Assembly: GCF_011300455.1 (NCBI RefSeq)
Contig: NZ_CP049869.1
Coordinates: 2,654,036-2,718,035, forward strand
Source of the DNA: Sphingomonas piscis
Lineage (GTDB): Bacteria; Pseudomonadota; Alphaproteobacteria; Sphingomonadales; Sphingomonadaceae
Length of the DNA: 64,000 nucleotides
Direction of reading: 5' to 3'
Made by a program: the position numbers and the translations under genes. This document shows positions 50,407-58,477 of this stretch, in pieces. The stretch's first letter is position 1, and the number at the start of each line of letters is the position of its first letter. The notes under the pieces are model-generated. The model saw only the letters and a program-made list of their open reading frames with translations, was not told the DNA's origin and searched no databases.

Positions 50407-50481
50407 GGGCGCGTAGCTCAGTGGTAGAGCACACCCTTCACACGGGTGGGGTCGTAGGTTCAATCCCTACCGCGCCCACCA
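50407..50481 (+). tRNA. tRNA-Val (CAC)
   Basis: A full cloverleaf can be drawn. The acceptor stem GGGCGCG (50407-50413) pairs with CGCGCCC (50471-50477); the D stem is GCTC/GAGC; the anticodon stem CACCC/GGGTG holds the loop TTCACAC with anticodon CAC (50439-50441); the T arm contains GGTTCAATCC. The 3' CCA is encoded (50479-50481). It reads GTG codons and lies 51 bases after the HU stop. Confidence 0.95.
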
Positions 50482-50488
50482 TGCCGCC

Positions 50489-50920
50489 TCACCGGAAAAG
50501 CTGCTGAAGTTCGTCGACGAGAGCAGCCATCTGCTCCCCGTCGAGCGCTACCGCATTCTTGAGGTCAGGAACGCCCGGCCAGCCCGCGTCCTTGAGCGTC
50601 AGGCCATCCCACGAACGCTCGCCCTCGTAGCGGGGGATGATGTGATAATGGACATGAGGATCGACCATCATCAACATGAGATAGTTGATCTTTTCGTAGC
50701 CGGAGAAGGCTGCGAGCGCCCGCTCGATCTCCGCAACGACCTGCGCTTGTTCGGCAAAGGCTGAAACCGGCAGGTGGGAATAGGCGGTGGCCGGAGATCG
50801 CGCCGCTAGGATCAGCGACCCTAACGTCACCTGCGCGGGCCGCGCGAGCACCACCCAATGTTCGTAGGCCTTGATGAGGGTGGTGGGGTAGCCGAACTTC
50901 TCAATGGTTGGATTGATCAT
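50489..50920 (-). CDS. HIT-family protein
   Basis: The 143-residue protein has the histidine-triad signature HVHYHIIPRYEG (about residues 91-102), and an N-terminal strand YEHWVVLARPAQVTLGSLILAARS that matches the diadenosine tetraphosphate hydrolase-like HIT branch. HIT proteins hydrolyse or transfer nucleotides such as AMP conjugates; the substrate is not clear. The start MINPTIEKFGYP was chosen because the extension to 51004 has no similarity. The gene sits on the opposite strand between the two tRNA genes, ending 8 bases from tRNA-Val. Confidence 0.88.
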   Translation of the reverse strand: MINPTIEKFGYPTTLIKAYEHWVVLARPAQVTLGSLILAARSPATAYSHLPVSAFAEQAQVVAEIERALAAFSGYEKINYLMLMMVDPHVHYHIIPRYEGERSWDGLTLKDAGWPGVPDLKNAVALDGEQMAALVDELQQLFR

Positions 50921-50935
50921 GGCACTCACCGTCGC

Positions 50936-50964
50936 TTGCGTTCGCTTTGCAGCAATCCTAATGG
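50936..50964 (+). promoter_or_regulatory. possible promoter for tRNA-His
   Basis: TTGCGT (50936-50941) and TAATGG (50959-50964) are 17 bases apart and lie about 42 bases before the tRNA-His gene on the same strand. The match to sigma-70 is fair. Confidence 0.4.
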
Positions 50965-51005
50965 ACGCGCACACCCTGCCAAGGCCCTTGTGGCCAAGGC
51001 GCATG

Positions 51006-51082
51006 GCGACCGTAGCTCAGTTGGTTAGAGCATCGGTTTGTGGTACCGAGGGTCGCGGGTTCAAGTCCCGTCGGTCGCCCCA
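51006..51082 (+). tRNA. tRNA-His (GTG)
   Basis: The acceptor GCGACCG (51006-51012) pairs with CGGTCGC (51072-51078), and the G at 51005 can serve as the extra G(-1) opposite C at 51079, the identity element of histidine tRNA. The anticodon stem TCGGT/ACCGA encloses TTGTGGT with anticodon GTG. The T arm has GGTTCAAGTCC. CCA is encoded at the 3' end (51080-51082). Confidence 0.95.
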
Positions 51083-51118
51083 CTTTTCGAGCTTTCTGAA
51101 AGGCTTACCGGTCCTCCT

Positions 51119-52168
51119 ATGACCACCCCCTGGGGTTACGCGGACTTCGACGAGCACGAAGACCTGCACTTTTTCGCCGATCCCGCGAGCGGCCTGCGTG
51201 CCATCATCGCAGTCCATTCCACCCACCTTGGGCCTGCCGCAGGCGGCTGCCGCTTCTGGCATTATGCCGAAGACGAGCAGGGCGTCGTCGATGCGCTCCG
51301 CCTGTCGCGCGGCATGAGCTACAAGAATGCCATGGCGGGCTTGGCCCTGGGCGGCGGAAAAGCCGTGATCCTGGCCGACGATCAGCGGACGAAGACACCG
51401 GAGATGCTGGCGGCGTTCGGCAAGTCGGTCGACCGGCTTGGGGGACGCTATGTTACCGCCGAGGACGTCGGCGTCAGCGTTGCCGACATGGTCGAGATCT
51501 CGCGTCAGACGAAGTTCGTCGCCGGCCTGCCGCCCGAAGGTGGCGAGGTGGGCGGAGATCCCGGACCGCATACGTCCTTGGGCGTCTTCCTCGGCATCAA
51601 GGCGGCCGTTCGTCGAGCGCTTGGCAAGGACAGCCTTAAAGGGCTTCACTTAGCACTTCAGGGCGCGGGCAGTGTTGCCACTGGCGTTGCACTTCACGCT
51701 GCCGCGGAAGGGGCGCGCCTGTCCATCGCCGATGTCGACGCTGTGAAGGCGCAGAAGCTCGCGGACGCAGCGGGCGGGCAGGTGGTCGGTACCGACGAGA
51801 TACTGACCCTGGAGGCGGACGTGCTTAGCCCCTGTGCGCTGGGCGCCATCCTGACCGAACAATCGATCCCGGAGCTTCGCGTGCCCGTTATCGCCGGCGG
51901 TGCCAACAACCAGCTTGCGACCGCCGCGGATGGCGCGCGCCTTCACGAGCTGGGCATCCTCTATGCACCGGATTACGTCATCAATGCGGGCGGGATCATC
52001 AACATCTGCACCGAATATCTCGACGATGGCGACGCAGGCGTCGTCCGCCAGCGGATCGAGGGCATCCCTGATCGGTTAGAAGCCGTCTGGAGCGAAAGCG
52101 CGTCGACCGGGCGCGACCCGGCCAGCGTAGCCGACGCAATGGCGCAGCGGCTCATCGGACGGGGCTGA
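51119..52168 (+). CDS. Glu/Leu/Phe/Val dehydrogenase family protein (leucine dehydrogenase-like)
   Basis: The 349-residue enzyme resembles octameric leucine/phenylalanine dehydrogenases. It has HLGPAAGGCRFWHYAEDEQGVVDALRLSRGMSYKNAMAGL with substrate-binding Lys, ALGGGKAVIL with the catalytic Lys, TAEDVGVS, and an NAD-binding ALQGAGSVATGVALHAA. VIAGGANNQLA and NAGGIINICTEY follow. It deaminates branched or aromatic amino acids to keto acids, with the exact substrate uncertain. The length and motifs are complete. The gene follows tRNA-His by 36 bases and precedes ccmC by 10 bases on the same strand. It shares no pathway with ccm. Confidence 0.9.
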   Translation: MTTPWGYADFDEHEDLHFFADPASGLRAIIAVHSTHLGPAAGGCRFWHYAEDEQGVVDALRLSRGMSYKNAMAGLALGGGKAVILADDQRTKTPEMLAAFGKSVDRLGGRYVTAEDVGVSVADMVEISRQTKFVAGLPPEGGEVGGDPGPHTSLGVFLGIKAAVRRALGKDSLKGLHLALQGAGSVATGVALHAAAEGARLSIADVDAVKAQKLADAAGGQVVGTDEILTLEADVLSPCALGAILTEQSIPELRVPVIAGGANNQLATAADGARLHELGILYAPDYVINAGGIINICTEYLDDGDAGVVRQRIEGIPDRLEAVWSESASTGRDPASVADAMAQRLIGRG

Positions 52169-52178
52169 CCAAGGCGCC

Positions 52179-52895
52179 ATGCACGGCTTCGCCAACCCGG
52201 CGCGCTTTCTTCGCATCGCCCGGCCCGCAACCGGGTGGTTGCTTTGGATCGGCCTGCTGTTGACCTTGGCCGGGGCATTCGCCGGACTGAAACTTACTCC
52301 GCCCGATTATCTGCAGGGCGAGACCGTCCGCATTCTTTACATCCACGTGCCGTCGGCATGGCTTGGAATGGCGGGTTGGGCCGGTATCGCCGCGGCTTCG
52401 CTCAGCCAGCTGGTCTGGCGCCATCCGCTTGCCGCAGTGGCCGCCCGCGCCATCGCACCGGCAGGCGCCGTGTTCGCCGCCATCTGCCTTGCGACCGGGT
52501 CCATCTGGGGCCGTCCCACCTGGGGGACATGGTGGGAATGGGACGGGCGCCTGACCTCCATGCTGGTCCTCTTCTTCCTCTACCTCGGCTACATCGGCCT
52601 TTCCGCTTCCGACCGGGAGCGGGGCGGAGAAGGGCGGATATCGGCGATCTACGGACTGGTGGGCGCGATCAACCTGCCGATCATCCATTATTCGGTGTTG
52701 TGGTGGCGAACGCTTCACCAAGGGCAAAGCATTTCCGTGCGAGGGTCCAGCATCGACAATTCCATGCTCCTGCCGCTGCCGCTTACCATGGTCGGCTTCA
52801 CCTGCCTGTTCGCAGCAGTGACGCTGATGCTGATGCGCGCGGACCTGGCGCGTACCAAGCTCGAAGGCCGGCTCCGCCGCCAGGCGACCGCATGA
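52179..52895 (+). CDS. ccmC: heme exporter/delivery protein CcmC
   Basis: CcmC is the inner-membrane protein that presents heme to CcmE. The 238-residue product has six membrane segments, the tryptophan-rich periplasmic motif WGRPTWGTWWEWDGRLTSML, and two conserved heme-ligand His (HVPSAW and IHYSVLWW). It is the first gene of the ccm set here; ccmA and ccmB (the ABC transporter) are not adjacent and may be elsewhere, as in some alphaproteobacteria. It overlaps ccmD by 4 bases. Confidence 0.95.
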   Translation: MHGFANPARFLRIARPATGWLLWIGLLLTLAGAFAGLKLTPPDYLQGETVRILYIHVPSAWLGMAGWAGIAAASLSQLVWRHPLAAVAARAIAPAGAVFAAICLATGSIWGRPTWGTWWEWDGRLTSMLVLFFLYLGYIGLSASDRERGGEGRISAIYGLVGAINLPIIHYSVLWWRTLHQGQSISVRGSSIDNSMLLPLPLTMVGFTCLFAAVTLMLMRADLARTKLEGRLRRQATA

Positions 52896-53008
52896 ACCAG
52901 TGGGCTTTCGTCATCGCGGCTTATGCGGTTGCTGGCTTGGGCGTCGGTGGGCTGATCGCTTGGGCATGGTCGTTGATGCGCCGCGCCGAACGGCGGATCA
53001 AGCGATGA
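52892..53008 (+). CDS. ccmD: heme exporter small protein CcmD
   Basis: This 38-residue frame, MNQWAFVIAAYAVAGLGVGG then WAWSLMRRAERRIKR, has one membrane helix followed by basic residues, which is how CcmD looks in all genomes. CcmD helps release holo-CcmE from CcmABC. It is defined by position: ATGA overlaps with both ccmC before and ccmE after. Short length makes similarity alone weak, but context makes the call firm. Confidence 0.9.
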   Translation: MNQWAFVIAAYAVAGLGVGGLIAWAWSLMRRAERRIKR

Positions 53009-53445
53009 AGCCGAAGACGCAGCGGCTCACCCTTATCCTGGTCGCGGGGGTCGCGGTCCTTGCCGCCGTGCTTCTTGCCATGTGGGGGCTGAGAGGGCGC
53101 GCCGCTTATTTCTACACCCCCGCCGATATCGCCGTGGGCAAGGCGTCAGCGGGCAAGGCCATGCGGCTCGGCGGGATGGTGGAGAAGGGTTCGGTTCGGA
53201 AGGAGGCGGACGGTGTGACGACCAGCTTCGTCATCACGGACGGGCAAGCCCGCACCCCAGTTCGTTTCCGCGGAATCACGCCCGACCTGTTCCGCGAAGG
53301 CAGCGGGGTAGTGGCGGAGGGGCAGCTGAGCGGCGGCACGTTCGTCGCGGATACGATCCTCGCCAAGCATGACGAGCGCTACATGCCGCCCGAACTCGGC
53401 AGTCTTGCTGCCGAGCACGAGGCCGGCGCAACGCTCGACAAATGA
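53005..53445 (+). CDS. ccmE: cytochrome c-type biogenesis heme chaperone CcmE
   Basis: CcmE carries heme covalently in the periplasm from CcmC to CcmF. The 146-residue product has an N-terminal membrane anchor (RLTLILVAGVAVLAAVLLAMWGL), an OB-fold with RLGGMVEKGSVRKEADG, and the heme-binding His122 and Tyr126 in LAKHDERYMPPE. The usual HxxxY form is present. It overlaps ccmD and ccmF by 4 bases each. Confidence 0.97.
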   Translation: MKPKTQRLTLILVAGVAVLAAVLLAMWGLRGRAAYFYTPADIAVGKASAGKAMRLGGMVEKGSVRKEADGVTTSFVITDGQARTPVRFRGITPDLFREGSGVVAEGQLSGGTFVADTILAKHDERYMPPELGSLAAEHEAGATLDK

Positions 53446-55367
53446 TCGCCGAACTGGGGCTTGCCGCGCTTTGGCTGGCGGCGGGGCTGTCGCTGCTGCA
53501 GCTGCTGATCGCTTTCGCCACACTGCGCGGGTGGATGAACGATGACGAGGCGATCCGCCCCATCGCAATTCTTCAGGGCGTTCTGACCGCTGTCGCCTTT
53601 GTCGCACTGTTGCTGGTGTTCGCGCGCACCGACCTCTCGGTCGCATTGGTGTTCGAGAATAGCCACGGCGCCAAGCCGTTCCTTTACAAGGTCGCGGGCG
53701 CCTGGGGAAACCATGAAGGCTCCATGCTGCTGTGGGTGACCATCCTGGCATTGTCGGGCGGCGTTCTGGGGCTTCTGTCGCGCGGTCTTAAGGCGCGGAC
53801 GTTCGTTGCCGCGCTGGGCGCTCAGGCGGCGTTGGCGCTTGGCTTCTTCGCTTTTCTTCTGTTCGCGTCCAACCCGTTTGCACGCCTTGACCCGAGCCCG
53901 GCGGAGGGCAGGGGGCTGAACCCGCTGCTTCAGGACCCGGGCTTGGCCTTCCACCCGCCGACACTCTACCTCGGCTATGTGGGCCTGTCGGTGGCGTTCA
54001 GCCTTGCTGTCGGCGGGCTGCTGACGGGCCAGGTCGATCGTGCGCTTGCCCGGGCGATGCGGCCGTGGGTGCTCGGCGCCTGGATCCTGCTTACCCTCGG
54101 AATCACCGCCGGCAGCTACTGGGCTTATTATGAGCTTGGCTGGGGCGGCTGGTGGTTTTGGGACCCGGTCGAGAATGCGTCGCTGATGCCGTGGCTCGCG
54201 GCCACCGCCTTGCTCCACTCGATCAACGTGCTCGCAGCCCGCGGCGCATTGCGGGCCTGGACCATGATGCTCGCGATGATCGCCTTTTCCATGTCGATGG
54301 TCGGCACGTTTCTCGTGCGATCGGGCATCTTGACCTCGGTCCACGCCTTTGCGGTGGACCCACGCCGCGGCACGTTCATCCTGGTTCTGCTGGCGCTGTA
54401 CGTAGGGGCGGCCTTCGCCCTTTTCGCGCTGCGTACCGGCAAGCTGAAGGAAGGCGAGCCATTCGAGTTGCTGAGCCGAGAGGCGGGCCTGGTCGCCAAC
54501 AACCTGCTTCTAAGCGTCATCCTCGGTCTCGTCTTCGTCGGAACCCTCTACCCATTGATGGTAGAAGCGGTCGCCGGCGAGAAGCTGTCCGTCGGACCGC
54601 CTTACTTCAACGCAGTGGCGGGACCGCTGACCCTGCTTCTTGCGATCCTCGTCGGCGCCGGCCCGCTGCTCAGCTGGCGACGCGAGCGGCGCCCGGTGGT
54701 GAAGCGACTAGTCATTCCCGCACTGGCGGGAGCGGCGGTGCTCCTGTCCACCTTGCTGTTGGCACCACAGATGGCACTACTTCCCCGCCTCGGACTGGTG
54801 GTTGCCGGCTACCTTGCGCTGGCAAGCGTCGTGCCACTTATACGACGCAAGCCACTTCACACCCCCATGGCGACCTACGGCATGGCCTTGTCGCACTTCG
54901 GGATCGCCGTTGCCCTAGTCGGAATGGCGAGCGACAGCGCGCTGACGAAAGAGAGACTGGCGGCCGTGGAGGTTGGAGAACGGGTGACGGTCGGGCCCTG
55001 GACGATCGAGCTGGCGGATGTCGGACCGGCGGTCGGACCAAATTGGACGGCCATCGAGGCCGAGCTGCGCGCCTCACGCGGAAACGGAGTCACCATCCTC
55101 CGCCCTCAGTCGCGCTACTTCACCGATCCGCCGACCCAGACGAGCGAAGCGGACATTCGCACCTTCGGGGGAGGGCAGCTGTATAGCGTGATCGGCAAGC
55201 AGGATGCAGACGGACGCTGGCAACTGCGACTTTGGTGGAAGCCGATGGTCACCATGATCTGGCTCGGTGGGATCCTGATCGCGCTCGGCGGGGCGCTGGC
55301 GCTTCTGTCTCGGCTCTGGCGGACGTGGCGGGAACGTCATCCCCGCCGCGAGGAGCGTTGGACATGA
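53442..55367 (+). CDS. ccmF: cytochrome c heme lyase subunit CcmF
   Basis: CcmF attaches heme to apocytochrome c together with CcmH. The 641-residue product has about 15 membrane segments, the WWD-type motif GWGGWWFWDPVENASLMPWL, the conserved His in GAWGNHEGSMLLW and ATALLHS, and a periplasmic C-terminal domain before the last helix. The length is standard. It overlaps ccmE and ccmG by 4 bases each, so translation is probably coupled along the operon. Confidence 0.97.
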   Translation: MIAELGLAALWLAAGLSLLQLLIAFATLRGWMNDDEAIRPIAILQGVLTAVAFVALLLVFARTDLSVALVFENSHGAKPFLYKVAGAWGNHEGSMLLWVTILALSGGVLGLLSRGLKARTFVAALGAQAALALGFFAFLLFASNPFARLDPSPAEGRGLNPLLQDPGLAFHPPTLYLGYVGLSVAFSLAVGGLLTGQVDRALARAMRPWVLGAWILLTLGITAGSYWAYYELGWGGWWFWDPVENASLMPWLAATALLHSINVLAARGALRAWTMMLAMIAFSMSMVGTFLVRSGILTSVHAFAVDPRRGTFILVLLALYVGAAFALFALRTGKLKEGEPFELLSREAGLVANNLLLSVILGLVFVGTLYPLMVEAVAGEKLSVGPPYFNAVAGPLTLLLAILVGAGPLLSWRRERRPVVKRLVIPALAGAAVLLSTLLLAPQMALLPRLGLVVAGYLALASVVPLIRRKPLHTPMATYGMALSHFGIAVALVGMASDSALTKERLAAVEVGERVTVGPWTIELADVGPAVGPNWTAIEAELRASRGNGVTILRPQSRYFTDPPTQTSEADIRTFGGGQLYSVIGKQDADGRWQLRLWWKPMVTMIWLGGILIALGGALALLSRLWRTWRERHPRREERWT

Positions 55368-55891
55368 GCCGGTTGGTGCGCTTCACCCCGCTCTTGCTTG
55401 GGGTAGCGATCCTGCTCGTCTTCGTATGGCGCTTGTCGGTGCCTGCCGAGACGGTGATCCGGTCACGCCTGGTTGGACAGCCCCTGCCGCAATTCGCGTT
55501 GCCGGCTGCAATCCCGGAAAAAATTGGGCTGCAATCATCCGACCTTCGCGGTGGGCAGCCGCGGTTGCTGAACATCTTTGCGAGCTGGTGCGTCCCGTGC
55601 ATCGCCGAAGCGCCCGTTCTCGGTGCGCTGCATCGGCGCGGCGTACGGATTGACGCCATTGCCATTCGCGACCGACCCGAAGACGTGAGGGCGTTTTTGG
55701 CTGCCAGTGGCGATCCTTATCAACGGATCGGCAGTGACACGGAGAGCCGGGTACAGATGGCGCTCGGCTCCTCCGGCGTCCCCGAAAGCTTCGTCGTCGA
55801 CGGCCGAGGGGTCATCCGCTTTCATCAAGTCGGACCGATCAATGAGGCTGACCTTCCGACCATCTTGGCTGAGCTGGAGAAGGCGCGGTGA
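55364..55891 (+). CDS. ccmG: thiol:disulfide interchange protein CcmG (DsbE)
   Basis: CcmG keeps apocytochrome c cysteines reduced for heme ligation. The 175-residue product has an N-terminal membrane anchor (LLLGVAILLVFVWRLSV), a thioredoxin fold with active site ASWCVPCIAEAPVL (Cys76 and Cys79) and a conserved GVPESFVVDGRGVI with cis-Pro. All is normal. It overlaps ccmF and ccmH by 4 bases; ccmH starts with GTG. Confidence 0.96.
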   Translation: MSRLVRFTPLLLGVAILLVFVWRLSVPAETVIRSRLVGQPLPQFALPAAIPEKIGLQSSDLRGGQPRLLNIFASWCVPCIAEAPVLGALHRRGVRIDAIAIRDRPEDVRAFLAASGDPYQRIGSDTESRVQMALGSSGVPESFVVDGRGVIRFHQVGPINEADLPTILAELEKAR

Positions 55892-56298
55892 GCCGCTGGT
55901 GGCTTGCCCTTGCGCTTGCCTGCGCGGCGCCCGTTTGGGCCGACAGCAATTTGCCGTCCGCGGATTGGGCGGACCGGCAACTGCCGAACCCTGGCCAGGA
56001 AGCGGCCGCGCGCCGGTTGATGGACGAGATCCGCTGCCTCGTCTGCCAAGGCCAGTCGGTGAGCGACAGCGATGCCGAACTGGCTGGCGACATGCGGGCG
56101 TTGATCCGCTCTCGCATAGCGGCGGGTGAGCGGCCCGATTCGATCCGGAAGTGGCTGATTCAGCGTTACGGCGACTGGATCAGCTATCGGCCGACGGCGG
56201 CACCCGTGACTTGGCCTCTATGGCTTGCGCCATTGGCCATGCTTGCGGCCGGCCTGTTGATTATCCGCCGGCGCATCCGGATGAGGCGGGCGGGATGA
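55888..56298 (+). CDS. ccmH: cytochrome c-type biogenesis protein CcmH
   Basis: CcmH reduces apocytochrome c and takes part in the heme lyase with CcmF. The 136-residue product has a signal sequence (WWLALALACAAPVWA), the redox motif RCLVCQGQSV, a helix bundle with ALIRSRIAAGERPDSIRKWLIQRYGDWI and a C-terminal membrane helix. It starts with GTG in a GTGA overlap with ccmG and ends in an ATGA overlap with ccmI. It is the short form lacking the fused CcmI TPR part. Confidence 0.95.
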   Translation: MSRWWLALALACAAPVWADSNLPSADWADRQLPNPGQEAAARRLMDEIRCLVCQGQSVSDSDAELAGDMRALIRSRIAAGERPDSIRKWLIQRYGDWISYRPTAAPVTWPLWLAPLAMLAAGLLIIRRRIRMRRAG

Positions 56299-56915
56299 CT
56301 GGCTACTTCATCCTTCTTGCTCTCGTCGCCGCGGCGGGTAGCCTGCTATGGTTGCTTGGCAACCGCGGCGCGCTGCTCAAATTGTCGCTTGCCGCGCTGC
56401 TGCTGGGCAGCGCCGGTTACACGCTGCAGGGCCGACCAAACCTGTTCGGTGCCCCTGCAAAGCCAGATACCGCCGCACCAGGGCTGTCCTTCGCCCGAGC
56501 CCGGCATGTCTTCTTCGGTGAATTCAATGCGAGCGAGCGCTGGCTGCTGATCGCCGATTCATTTTCTGCCCGCGGCAAACACGCTGAGGCCGGAGGCGTG
56601 CTTGCCAATGCAGTGAAGCACTACCCGGGCGACCTGCCGCTGTGGATCGGCTTTGCCAACGCACTCGTCGAGCAGGGTCGGGGCATGACTCCGCCCGCAC
56701 AACTTGCGTTTGCCCGCGCCGAAGCGATCGCGCCAGGTCACCCGGCGACCGGCTTCTTCCGCGGGCTGGCGCAGGCTCGATCGGGCGAACCGCAGGCGGC
56801 CGTGAACACGTGGCGCAAGCTTTTGGCGAACGCTCCCGCCGACGCAGGCTGGCGCCCGCTGGTCGAAGATGCGGCTGCCGCCTTCTCGGCCCAGCCAGCG
56901 CCGCCTCGGCGCTGA
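56295..56915 (+). CDS. ccmI: cytochrome c biogenesis TPR protein, CcmI-like
   Basis: CcmI is an apocytochrome c chaperone with TPRs in the periplasm. The 206-residue product has two N-terminal hydrophobic helices (about residues 4-17 and 27-41) and TPR-like helices with ERWLLIADSFSARGKHAEAGGVLANAVKHYP and ARAEAIAPGHPATGFFRGLAQARSGEPQAAVNTWRKLL. It is the last gene of the ccm operon. The stop codon abuts that of the convergent DUF3072 gene. The call rests on TPRs plus position; it is shorter than E. coli CcmH C-terminal part. Confidence 0.85.
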   Translation: MTGYFILLALVAAAGSLLWLLGNRGALLKLSLAALLLGSAGYTLQGRPNLFGAPAKPDTAAPGLSFARARHVFFGEFNASERWLLIADSFSARGKHAEAGGVLANAVKHYPGDLPLWIGFANALVEQGRGMTPPAQLAFARAEAIAPGHPATGFFRGLAQARSGEPQAAVNTWRKLLANAPADAGWRPLVEDAAAAFSAQPAPPRR

Positions 56916-57140
56916 TCAGTCGCCGCGCCCGGTCTCTTCCTGGAGAGCGTCGATCTTTTTGGACGCCTCCGCCTTGGTCAGCGAGGGATCGAACTCCTCG
57001 CCAGCTTCTTCGCTCAAGGTCTGCAGGTAAGACGCCTGCGCACCGGTCATCTGCTCATCGCCGGTAACCCAATTGTCGGGATCCTTGACGGCGTTGGAGG
57101 TGGGGTGCTGCTTCGGGTTGTCGGGAACGTGGTCGGTCAT
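56916..57140 (-). CDS. DUF3072 family small protein
   Basis: The 74-residue protein has a disordered start with Pro and Asn, then DPDNWVTGDEQMTGAQASYLQTLSEEAGEEF and LTKAEASKKIDALQEETGR, which is the DUF3072 pattern. The function is unknown, and the second half resembles the SAP-like helices of small DNA- or stress-related proteins. It is convergent with ccmI with no gap, and lies 57 bases before the ald end on the same strand. Confidence 0.8.
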   Translation of the reverse strand: MTDHVPDNPKQHPTSNAVKDPDNWVTGDEQMTGAQASYLQTLSEEAGEEFDPSLTKAEASKKIDALQEETGRGD

Positions 57141-57197
57141 TGGTCAAGCCTCTGATTTGCTTGAACTCTAAACGACCACGTTCTCGTTGTGTTCCAA

Positions 57198-58301
57198 CTA
57201 TGCCGCGGCTTCGAATGGCAGGTCGAGCGCTTCGGCGACGGCCTGGTGCCGGATCTTGCCGCCTGACACGTTGAGCCCCATCGCTAGGTGCGGATCGACC
57301 TTCATCGCGGCTTCCGCGCCGAGGTTTGCGATCTTCAGCGCAAAGGGCAGGGTGACATTGTTCAGCGCGAACGCACTTGTCCGCGCCACCGCACCAGGCA
57401 TGTTGGCGACGCAATAATGAATGACGCCGTCGACTTCGTAGACTGGGTCGGCATGGGTGGTTGCATGGCTGGTCTCGAAGCAGCCGCCCTGGTCGATGGC
57501 AATGTCGACCAGCACCGATCCACGCTTCATCGTTTTCAACATGTCGCGGGTAACCAGCTTGGGTGCGGCGGCGCCCGGCACCAGCACGGCGCCGATCACC
57601 AGTTCGGCTTCCTCGACGGCGCGGGCGATCGCCGCGCGTGAGGCATAAGCCGTCTTGATCTGGCTCGAGAAGAACATGTCGAGCTCGGCCAAACGCTCAT
57701 TGTTGATGTCGTAGATGGTGACGTCCGCCCGCATGCCGGTCGCCATCTGCGCCGCGTTCACGCCAGCAACGCCGCCGCCAAGGATTGCGACCTTAGCCGG
57801 AGCAACGCCCGGAACACCGCCGAGTAGCACGCCACGGCCGCCTTGTTCCTTTTCGAGGTAGTGGGCGCCGACCTGCACCGACATGCGGCCCGCAACCTCG
57901 CTCATCGGCTTCAGCAGCGGCAGTGCGCCGGATCGCGACGTCACCGTTTCATAGGCAATACAGGTCGCACCCGACTTCATCAGCCCTTCCGCCTGCGGCT
58001 TGTCGGCAGCGAGGTGAAGGTAAGTGAAGAGGATGTGTCGTGGTTCCAGCAGGGCAATCTCCTGCGGCTGCGGTTCCTTAACCTTGACGATGATGTCCGC
58101 GGCCGAAAAGACGTCCGCGGCCGTCGGCAGGATCGTCGCACCGGCCCTCTGGTAAGCGGCGTCCGGGCAGTCGATCCCGCCTCCGGCATTGGTCTCGACC
58201 ACCAATTCGTGACCGGCCGCGACTAGCTCCGCGACAGAGGCCGGCGTCAGGCCGACTCGGTACTCGTGATTCTTGATTTCTTTTGGCACCCCAATCCGCA
58301 T
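57198..58301 (-). CDS. ald: alanine dehydrogenase
   Basis: Ald interconverts L-alanine and pyruvate plus ammonia with NAD. The 367-residue product begins MRIGVPKEIKNHEYRVGLTPASV and has FTYLHLAADKP with the catalytic His, GGVPGVAPAKVAILGGGVAGVNAA (NAD-binding), and the ending SGGKIRHQAVAEALDLPFEAAA. Lys and His active-site positions are kept. The gene diverges from kup across a 176-base region that contains both promoters. No Lrp/AldR-type regulator is adjacent. Confidence 0.96.
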   Translation of the reverse strand: MRIGVPKEIKNHEYRVGLTPASVAELVAAGHELVVETNAGGGIDCPDAAYQRAGATILPTAADVFSAADIIVKVKEPQPQEIALLEPRHILFTYLHLAADKPQAEGLMKSGATCIAYETVTSRSGALPLLKPMSEVAGRMSVQVGAHYLEKEQGGRGVLLGGVPGVAPAKVAILGGGVAGVNAAQMATGMRADVTIYDINNERLAELDMFFSSQIKTAYASRAAIARAVEEAELVIGAVLVPGAAAPKLVTRDMLKTMKRGSVLVDIAIDQGGCFETSHATTHADPVYEVDGVIHYCVANMPGAVARTSAFALNNVTLPFALKIANLGAEAAMKVDPHLAMGLNVSGGKIRHQAVAEALDLPFEAAA

Positions 58302-58477
58302 GGATCGTTCGCTTTCGTGATGTTGCTATGGTCGCGGTATAGACGGGGCCCGCCCGCTTGTCCCCGCCGATTGCACCCCTATGTTGCAAGTGCTAACGGA
58401 CCGCGCCGCTGCGGATTCCTGCAGCCGGGGACAATCGGGATGCGTTTCGCAGTCGGCCCAGTCGGACCTTTGTTTCA

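Noticed and set aside
58302..58477. Potassium-related or c-di-AMP riboswitch upstream of kup
   Set aside because: The 176-base spacer shows no long conserved leader structure that I can recognise and is shared with the divergent ald promoter.
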